Shown piece after piece: positions 56,515 through 64,000 of a stretch of 64,000 nt of DNA. This DNA comes from Mermis nigrescens (lineage: Eukaryota; Nematoda; Enoplea; Mermithida; Mermithidae): contig JAVLUZ010000033.1 of assembly GCA_036768485.1 (NCBI GenBank), positions 293,266 to 357,265 on the forward strand, written 5' to 3'. The position numbers and the translations under genes were made by a program. The notes beneath the pieces were generated by a model, which searched no databases, was not told the origin of the DNA, and saw only the letters and a program-made list of their open reading frames with translations. Every line of letters begins with the position of its first letter. Positions within the stretch are counted from its first letter, which is position 1.

Positions 56515-56790
56515 AGCATAGCGTGGGCGTGGGAGGGTGGTATGCACCCCCAGAAGGCCGTATACCTCCGCCGTATACCTCCTCTCCCAGAAACTAAAAT
56601 ACCCTTAGAATTAAATTTTTGAAATTTTTTTTCGTTTTTTCGCAATTTTTTGATGCCATGGGTAGTGCCTGATAAAAAACGTTGGAAATTGGTGTTTTTT
56701 AGCTATACCACCATTTCTAAGACCATTTTCTGACCTAAGAAAAATCTCACACCCCCCAGCATTTAGGTGCTGCTCACCTATGGCCACGAG
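56515..56790. mobile_element. MITE, family C
   Basis: CAAGCATAGCGTGGGCGTGG at the left and CCAGCATTTAGGTGCTGCTC followed by ACCTATGGCCACG at the right. The core TTTTTCGCAATTTTTTGATG is nearly identical to 62820-62858. The inverted ends are clearer in the 62720 copy. Confidence 0.75.
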
Positions 56791-57349
56791 TGCTCCTAAG
56801 CTAGTGCTTTTTTTATGCTAGCTTACCAGAGTCTTTTCCTACAAGCTCCTGAATACGAAATGCTTTCTTCTGCTAGTCGCTAGAAGACATTAGTCGGTAT
56901 TCTTCATAAATTATGGCGAGGATAAGATTTATAGGCGTTCATCATTATTTCTGCGTAAAACGACTTTTGATTTGGATGGTTTGGAAAGCGGTTTAGATTT
57001 TAAATAAACTACTAATTTAATAGAAGATCCACTCCTTGGCTAATGATTGAAATTTCTAATTAGACTTCATCGGGCGAAAATTTGTGATTGGCGAATTTTC
57101 AAAATAATGTATAGCATTGTGGATCACATATGTGAATGTTTTTTATCTTCTACCTGAATATCCATTTTCAGTCAATCATCAATTTCTGAATACCTATAGC
57201 ACAAATGTTTGCTTGATAAATTATGTTTTGCTCTTTACCGTATGGCTTTAATCATCGAATTTTTTCGATACTAACATTTTAAATATAGTGACATATTCAG
57301 CTTCTATGCTTGTCACGTTTTCGTTAATAGGGTAAATCATATGTGTTCT

Positions 57350-57770
57350 TGTGTGGGTGAGGGGGAATTTCGACCCCACCTCCAGAATAGCAACTGACCA
57401 CTACCCCTGTAAAACAGCTGCGACTTCCCCTCCATCAGAACTGTCGATTTTTTGTAACAATTAAAACGTATGCGTTCTTAAGCAATTTTAGCTCATTTTT
57501 GGCTCAAAAGTCTCGAACTTCCGGCGTTTCGCACCATATATACCTTTTTTGAATATATTTTGTACAGCTTACTCGATTATTTTAAATTTTCCCGAATTTT
57601 CTTCATGTTTTTATGTTCTAAAAAGAATGCGCATTGTTTGAAATGTAAAAAAACAGTGTTTCTGACGTGAATTCATCGTTTTTTAGCACAAATAAGGCAA
57701 TTTTTTAAAAATTTTTCGGGCCTTACCCTATATATTTCCTAAAATTTTCATGCTATACATGTATGGTCAA
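57350..57770. mobile_element. MITE-like repeat, family B
   Basis: CCGGCGTTTCGCACCATATA core, the TTTTTTAAAAATTTTTCGGG tail and a terminal TATACATGTATGG match the copy at 10648-10985. 57990-58140 then carries the GTGTAAA-type repeat. Confidence 0.6.
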
Positions 57771-58734
57771 AACTCTAATTTATTTCACTTTTTTTATTGT
57801 CAGCATTGATATCTTTGAATATTCGGCCTAATATTGCGGGTGTAAGAAATTTTACTAAAATGGAAAATTTAAAGTCAGTGGTTTTTATCAAACAAACCAA
57901 ATCTTTCGTTTCATGCTTTGTGTTTGTCCTGTTTTGTAAGAATATAGCCAAATTTAAAGGATAATATTTCTTCCTTCGCTTCGCGGGTTTTTTTGAATAG
58001 CAAGATAATAAAATGACTCGATGCGGCTTTCCTCCTTTTTTGTTTACACTTAATGCCGAGTCTATAATGAGCGTGTAAAGTTTTGGCTTACCGTTAAAAC
58101 AAAATGCGAAATTTGGGGTTTTTTTCCAGCATGTACACAACTCTCTGTGAATACCTCGTTTATTTTAATAGTATAGAATTGTACAGCACATAATTATCTA
58201 GATAAACATTTTTTGTTTTTTTTAATTTTGCATGAGTATTCGAGGGGAGTGTAAAGAATGTAAAAATCAAGTATTACTTTGTCATTTAGAACTGTTAAGA
58301 GTGGAATTTAGTTGTTACAAAAGTACTCTGACGTACAGTACGTAGCTATATATTTTCTGTTTGCCTCGCATTTCAGTATTTATTTCTTGTTTACTTAATT
58401 AACATTTAGATGTAAGGATCTGCTCTAAAGAATCTACAAAGTTATAAATAACAAATAATTTTAATTTTGTACGTTATCAAATCAGGTACGTATAATCGTA
58501 TTATACGTCGGGGAACCGACACCAAATAATGTTTTAATGTGATATCTAATTGCATTTTCAATTTTTTGTTTCTATTCTTGTAAGTCGTCGCGGAGTTTTG
58601 TCGTATCCGTTACATTGGTCGACTGAATAAATACCTACATCATGCATCTATGTTTTTACATAAACACATACGTGTTGTGCAGTCCAAATGCATTTCAGAA
58701 AATTTACTTATTTCTCATGATTATCAACCTTTAG

Positions 58735-59172
58735 CATGGACAGAGAATTGGGATGGTCTGAGAATAGGGACAGACGGGGAAATGAGACAGATGGAGAATC
58801 GGGAATTATGATGTCTAAAAATAACGTTTTATACAATTGGTCGGAGAATCGGGACGGTCCGATAAACGGGAATTTAGCGTGTCTAAAAATAGCGTTTTAT
58901 ACAATTGGTCGAAGAATCGGGACAGTCGGAGAATCGGAATGGTCGGAGATCAGGACAGTCGGAAAAACGGTAATTTCGGGAATGTTAAAATAACCTCATT
59001 TAAAGTTAGACGGAGAATCGAGACGGTCGGAGAAACGAAAATTTAGCGTGTCTAAAAAATAGCGTTTTATACAATTGGTCGAAGAATCGGGATGGTCGGA
59101 GAATCAAGACAGTCGGAGAAACTAGAATTTCGGGAATCTAAAATAACCTCTTTTAAATTTGGACGGAGAATC
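58735..59172. repeat. GGTCGGAGAATCGGGACAG minisatellite with higher-order units
   Basis: Short CGGAGAATCGGGA units, about 13-14 bp each, are grouped in higher-order blocks bounded by GTGTCTAAAAATAGCG and TTTTATACAATTGG (near 58825, 58890, 59060). Confidence 0.85.
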
Positions 59173-59244
59173 GGGACACACCTGATGCAGTAGTTGGAAT
59201 GAGAGTTAATGACCAGTGACCACCATAATTGCTGTTGTGGATAC

Positions 59245-59307
59245 CGCTATTTATTACTCTAAAATGATGAGAGCACGAGTTTCATCATTTTAGAATAATA
59301 AATAGCG
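59245..59307. repeat. 26-bp stem hairpin
   Basis: CGCTATTTATTACTCTAAAA plus TGATGA (59245-59270) pairs with 59282-59307 with a single mismatch around an 11-nt loop. It could be a small RNA precursor, a tiny palindromic MITE or a fold-back. Confidence 0.85.
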
Positions 59308-59724
59308 ATGAAACCCTCGTATGCTATAAAATTGAATGGCTAAGTAAGAAGCGTTCTAATATATAACAAATAAAGTGAAATTGAGAATTCCGAAACTATT
59401 TCATATATTTTCATATTATTCAAATTTTTCCCAACTCAATTTAATATTCTGCATAACATTTCTATTATTCCAGCGAACTGAACGTTATGTGTGATTACGT
59501 TTTACCATCATCTGTCCATGAAATCAGCTGACATTTTTGAAAGATTTGCGGCTAGCATATCTGCAAAAGACTAGCTTAAGCGTTTGCGGAAAATTGAAAC
59601 TTAGGCTAAACTCACACATGAAGAACTTTTGATTGTTTATCTGTCATATTAATATTCGTGCTTCCAGGCAAAATTGCCAAAATATTATCAAAAATTTAGA
59701 AATGCAGTTCTATGGGTTTAACGA

Positions 59725-59905
59725 TTTTTGGCGGGGAGGCTCTACTGGATTCTAGAGATACATCCAGACCCCCAGATACCCCATACCCATTTGTGAAAGT
59801 TGGCCGATCTGGTGGTATGTATGCCCAAGAGAGTAATCTTCTGATCCCCTCTCCCCTAATCGCTGATATCTTTCACCCTCTCTCTCTCTCTCTCTCCGAA
59901 CTTTA
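59725..59905. mobile_element. Family A-like repeat with (CT)n tail
   Basis: GGATTCTAGAGATACATCCA and GACCCCCAGATACCCC tracts as in family A, followed by a CTCTCT run at about 59878-59896. Confidence 0.45.
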
Positions 59906-60066
59906 GGGTATTTTGACCGAAAATAGAATAACATCCTTCGTCTAAAAATTACCACACCCAAAATTTCAATCCGTTGCATGTGCAGCTTCTCCGATAATTT
60001 TTCTGGTGATAAAAAGCCATGCTTACAGATTGCCGAATTTCGTAGAATTTATGTTTTTAAGAAAAA

Positions 60067-60245
60067 ATGCCAAAACTTGTTGCTCAGGCAGTGATTGTGT
60101 CATTAATTTCATTATTGGCAATTTGGCAAGGCGCGCATACTCGTACTTATCTAGCTGCTAACGACTCCTTGACAACGAATTTGAATGAGTCTTTGGCTAA
60201 TGACACAGCCGATCCACTAATAGAAGCGAAACCTTGCTATATACA
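60067..60245 (+). CDS. Small secreted-peptide family, member 4, exon 1
   Basis: ATG 60067, 60 codons to TAA at 60247-60249. A signal peptide (VIVSLISLLAIWQGA) is followed by LAANDSLTTNLNESLAND and EAKPCY. NDS and NES sequons are retained. ATG context and the upstream GAATTTCGTAGAATTT match members 1 and 2. A donor GTAAAT follows 60245 and is itself the first unit of the TAAA microsatellite, so splicing may have been affected by repeat growth. Confidence 0.6.
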
Positions 60246-60262
60246 GTAAATAAATAAATATA

Positions 60263-60317
<55 letters not shown>

Positions 60318-60330
60318 ATAGATAGATAGA

Positions 60331-60401
<71 letters not shown>

Positions 60402-60430
60402 ATATTCAAATAAATAAATAAATGAATGAA

Positions 60431-60461
<31 letters not shown>

Positions 60462-60470
60462 ATGAAATAA
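60241..60470. repeat. (TAAA)n microsatellite
   Basis: About 55 units of TAAA with a few interruptions (GATAGATAGA near 60321, ATTCAAA near 60402, AATGAATG near 60421). It starts within the last codons and donor of the gene at 60067. Confidence 0.95.
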
Positions 60471-60849
60471 TAATTGTATCTATTTATTTATTAATAAATA
60501 ACTTTATAAAAAAGTTTTTATGTATACTCGCTTGTTTTCCAGCTTCAATATTATGTAAGATTTTTTTCTTATTATAAAATTCCACAATCTTTTATCTTTC
60601 AATTTTTGCGCAATTCTTTCCGTTTTATTCTTTTTTGAATTTCCTTTTCCGTTTTCGCTCTTGCTTTTGTCTTTATTTTCTATATGTATTTATACTTTGT
60701 TACCAATTTAAAGATTTTTTTCATTTTTTTGTTACGAATTTTTTGTTTTTTAATTTTTGTATCGACATTCAACAACGCAAAATTTATGAGCTTGGCAACA
60801 TTTTCAGAGGCAGACATTTGTCATCTCAATTTTTGGCTCCCTTTCCAAA

Positions 60850-61190
60850 CACCATATATCACAAAATCCAGATACCGAAGAATCCCCGAAAATTGTGTTA
60901 TTCTGCCCTATCCACTCTATAAATTTTAAGCGCTTCGCGCTGTATACTTATTTTTTGACTATATTTTGCACAATTTATTCAGGCTTTTTATAATTTATTT
61001 ACCGAAGCTTTTTCTTATGTTTTTAAGTAAATGAAAAAATGAGCGTCAACTGAAACGTCTAAAACAATGTTTCTGACAAGTACCCATGATTTTTGAGCCC
61101 GAAAACTTTTTTTCAATTTTCGGTGCTGCCACTTCCCCCCAGAATTGCCATGCTGTACATATATGACCCAGACCCCCAGAATTGCGTTGC
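60850..61190. mobile_element. MITE-like repeat, family B
   Basis: AAGCGCTTCGCGCTGTATAC core, GTTTCTGACAAGTACCCATG and a CAGAATTGCCATGCTGTACA tail, as in 10648-10985. Confidence 0.6.
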
Positions 61191-61288
61191 TCTCCATAAA
61201 TGCGCTGCATTGTTTTGTTAACAAAAATCGATTAAATATCATTCATGTTTATACACATATAATTTTCGTTGTTTTTATTTATCAAAAG

Positions 61289-61322
61289 GAATTGCCCAAC
61301 ACGACCCAAGAGATCAAAGTAG
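61289..61322 (+). CDS. Secreted-peptide member 4, candidate exon 2
   Basis: Acceptor TTTATCAAAAG matches the one before 53950. In phase 2 it gives a short NCPTRPKRSK end. In another phase the frame is open to 61374 (EIKVARIEEARIELARHTE). Phase choice is unresolved. Confidence 0.3.
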
Positions 61323-61579
61323 CTCGGATAGAAGAAGCTCGAATAGAGCTGGCTCGACACACTGAAGCTTTTTGATAAATTGATTTCGAATTAAATTAAT
61401 TTTATACTGAATACAATTAAATTGAGCTAGAGTAAAATGAATTAGGTATTGCTAAAAATCCAAAAATGAAAGTAACACAGAGTAACAAACAACGAGATTT
61501 CTGATAAGACTATTTTTAAGCGATCAATTGAGAGATTGGTGAGCTCGTAAATACTGTAAAAAATCTCTTATGTTTACTG

Positions 61580-61745
61580 ACTTAGATTCATGCGGGAGGG
61601 GAGTTTATGGTTTAGACCTTACATGGGCTTGGGAAGTGGAATTAACGACGTGGGGGGATAAAGGCCCCGAGAATCCGATAGTCCCCCAGAATTATGTTTT
61701 TGGCGTAGGGGCTTTTGCCTCAGCCCTCCTCCCCAAAATACTGAA
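61580..61745. mobile_element. Family A-like repeat
   Basis: GGGAGTTTATGGTTTAGACC and CCGATAGTCCCCCAGAATTA tracts. The open frame 61570-61968 crosses this repeat and is not called. Confidence 0.45.
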
Positions 61746-62719
61746 CCCCCCTAAAGAAAGGAAAAAGAAAATTTTTTGGGAAATAGAGCAGAATGAAGAC
61801 CGAAATAGACGAAACTTAAAATTGCCCAGATGGGTGAAAATGGTTTTTACGTCATTTCAGCATTTTGTATTAGTTTCGCATCTGTGCAACTACCAGACCG
61901 TCCATTCTATAAGCAAATCATTTTGCCTATTTCTCAAGGAACAAACTTACTACATTTCTTTTTTATGAATCATTTTTGCGCCTAAATAAGTAAAATGTAA
62001 TAAAAATGAAAAAATATAGATTTCAACATGCATACGTGCAGATGTAAAAAACGGACCTCATAAGCTGGCAGACACCATAAAAGTGACCAAACTACTCAGT
62101 TTTCCTGAAAATTTTCGTTCCTTTGTAACTTCAGATGCCACTGATCGACGCAAGCTTAAGAAACGTACGCTTTGTTCGCCAGTTGGTATCTTAAGGCTTT
62201 TACATTTTAAAACTTTTCATGTTTCGTTATATTGCTTCCATAGAACAAGATGTTTCTAAGCGTTTTCTTAGCGAGCTATACATATCAGAGAACAAATCTA
62301 AAAATTAACGGACTAAACTCAATTTCAATTATCATATCCAGAAATATGTTATATAAAATGGTTGCGCAAACGATGTTTTAAATATGATATCCAAGCGACT
62401 CTGCAGAAACATCGCGAAATTTGTTTCAACTCAATTCAGGAAAAGCGAATAAGCTATGCCGTGAAAATAAGTCTGAAAGAAGTCCCAGAAAGTCTTGACG
62501 TGTTTTTCATGTCATCTTCAAAATTACGACGTTCGGGAGACAAAAGTTGTACAAAAACAAATTCGGCGCAAGCGCCTGATAATACGTACATTTGACTTAT
62601 TCGCCCAATAGTATTTTAAAATCTATTATGGTCGTCTTTCAACTGCTCTTAAAAAACTTTTCCTTCCTGCGATCCTCGTTAAAAAAATGCTTGAACTTCT
62701 TAAATTTTAGGCCTTTGCC

Positions 62720-62992
62720 ACCACACGTGGGCGTTGGGTGGGTGGGAGCTTTGCACTCTCCTAGAAAGCCGAAGACTCCGTCCAAAAATCAAAATACCCC
62801 CCCCCTTAATTCAATTTTTGAAAATTTTCTTCGTTTTTTTCGCAATTTTTTGATGCCAATAGTTAGTGCTCGATGAGAAACGTTCAAAAATGGTGTTTCT
62901 TCGCCATCCAACCAGTTTTAAGATCATTTTTTGAACTTTGGAAAATCTTTCACCCCCTCAGAATTTTGGTGCTACCCACCTATGCTTGCCAC
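62720..62992. mobile_element. MITE, family C
   Basis: ACACGTGGGCGTTGGGTGGG ... GGTGCTACCCACCTATGCTTGC. About 270 bp, homologous end to end with 56515-56790. Confidence 0.75.
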
Positions 62993-64000
62993 TATAACCC
63001 ACAGCTATGTGCCTGTGTAGCAACAGAATGTTTGTTACAAATTAGGCGATATCAGCGAAAAACCTAATCAAAAATTTTAGACTTTACATCTTCGGCGGAT
63101 TTTATCTCGGTAGGTACATATTGTTGCAAATTTATACCATTTAACAACTTTTTTAGGCTTGATCAGATTCCCAAATAAGTCTTTTGAAATAAATTTTCTG
63201 AAATAACATCAAGTCGGAGCTTCAGCGACTCCTTACAAGGTTGAGCTCCTAGGGAGCCAGATTACCATATTGATCAATAAAAAATTGTTTGAGCTAATGA
63301 ATCTAAGCAATCAAACAAATCTATTATGTACGAAAAAGTTCTGTGTCACATATTACATAGAGTAAGGAAGGAATAACACGCTTTTTGTATTTTACCATAA
63401 AATTCTTTATTTATTCTAAAGTTAGATTACTATTTTTAACGAGTGTTTGGTTAGCAAAGTTTTGGACATTTGCCAACGCGATGTTCATGGTTCGCCTTTT
63501 TTCGTCGCTCTATGTATGTAAACAAACGGTCGAGTTAATAATGATTTCATCATCGCAAAAACAAATTAAACCTTAATTTACTATTGGAATTGATGAGTAA
63601 TATGTACATAGTACTTACTGCCTATAAGTGAAATAAGCTGAAATCAAGATTACCTACTTATTTAAGTTTTTAGTTTTTCAGCAAAAAATGTCGTACTTCT
63701 GATAAGAAAAGTAAACAATAGGCTTAGGCACTATCTTTGTGAGTAACAACCGAAATGCATTACAGCTCGATTAAGAGCCGCTCTTTTAGTCTGTTTGATC
63801 TCTGCAATTTAGCAAGATTTTTGTTTGTCTTATCATCATGAGACACGCGTCCAGATTTTGTCAGGCCCTATAATGCATTAGTGCCGTGACGCTCACATTT
63901 CGTTTATCGAACTGGCGTCGCTATAATATTAATTCAAATTTTTAAAAAAATTATTTTCCTTAATTTTACGTTTTTTCGTACCCTTTAAATGTAGTATTCG
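62993..64000. other. No recognised gene
   Basis: AT-rich sequence without supported coding, RNA or repeat features. Confidence 0.5.

Noticed and set aside
60197..60409. Repetitive hydrophobic minus-strand frame
   Set aside because: It is a translation of the TAAA microsatellite.
61570..61968. 132-codon open frame
   Set aside because: Its first half lies in a family A repeat and nothing in it resembles a domain.
62362..62595. 77-codon frame with paired Cys/His
   Set aside because: No proper zinc-finger spacing, no homology recognised and no promoter or splice support.

Overview
The window is eukaryotic, repeat-dense, AT-rich genomic DNA, most likely from an invertebrate and probably a nematode or close relative. 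The evidence is split genes with GTAAGT-type donors and short T-rich AG acceptors, a LACTB-type serine beta-lactamase-like gene, F-box gene relics, several Polinton/Maverick fragments, and many MITEs, minisatellites and satellites. No bacterial operon, CRISPR array or phage is present. The species is not resolved. Two 100-bp N blocks (11254-11353, 26401-26500) are assembly gaps.

Layout. 1-6250 is Polinton DNA. A long fold-back palindrome (arms 1-1948 and 2069 to about 3969) carries two decayed copies of a D,D,E integrase with a chromodomain, a TATA-binding-protein (TBP) gene and the start of a FtsK/HerA-type packaging ATPase. Outside the palindrome lie the N-terminal part of a protein-primed family B DNA polymerase and two small genes, one zinc-ribbon-like. 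8751-10592 holds three C-terminal exons of a LACTB-like gene. 11354-14825 is a composite inverted structure: hAT transposase tails flank a 1.5-kb element with GGGCCCGGTTTCACCA termini. 15895-21347 holds a 75-bp intron-like tandem array, two F-box pseudogenes, a degenerate GTGTAAA-rich array and an inverted MITE pair. 21400-26400 is mostly mini- and microsatellites plus two arrays with a 21-bp period. 26501-29075 is a satellite of about 380 bp in seven copies that abuts a second Polinton fragment (29090-31245: pX-like protein, ATPase, integrase with chromodomain, 21-bp array). 31500-32515 is repeats. 33948-61375 is host-like DNA containing a dispersed family of short secreted-peptide genes (40.3, 46.5, 53.4 and 60.1 kb). 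Part of this region is a visible segmental duplication (about 37.1-44.9 kb versus 45.4-49.8 kb). MITE insertions fill the rest.

How it fits together. The most striking feature is the TBP gene inside the Polinton. It retains both pseudo-symmetric repeats and all four intercalating phenylalanines. Most element genes carry a TATAAATA box about 30-40 bp before the ATG, including ATPase, polymerase, pX-like and the two small genes. I infer that this Polinton lineage may have encoded its own promoter-recognition factor. The second notable feature is the family of small secreted, N-glycosylation-motif-bearing peptides, spread in part by local duplication and now a mix of apparently intact and broken members.
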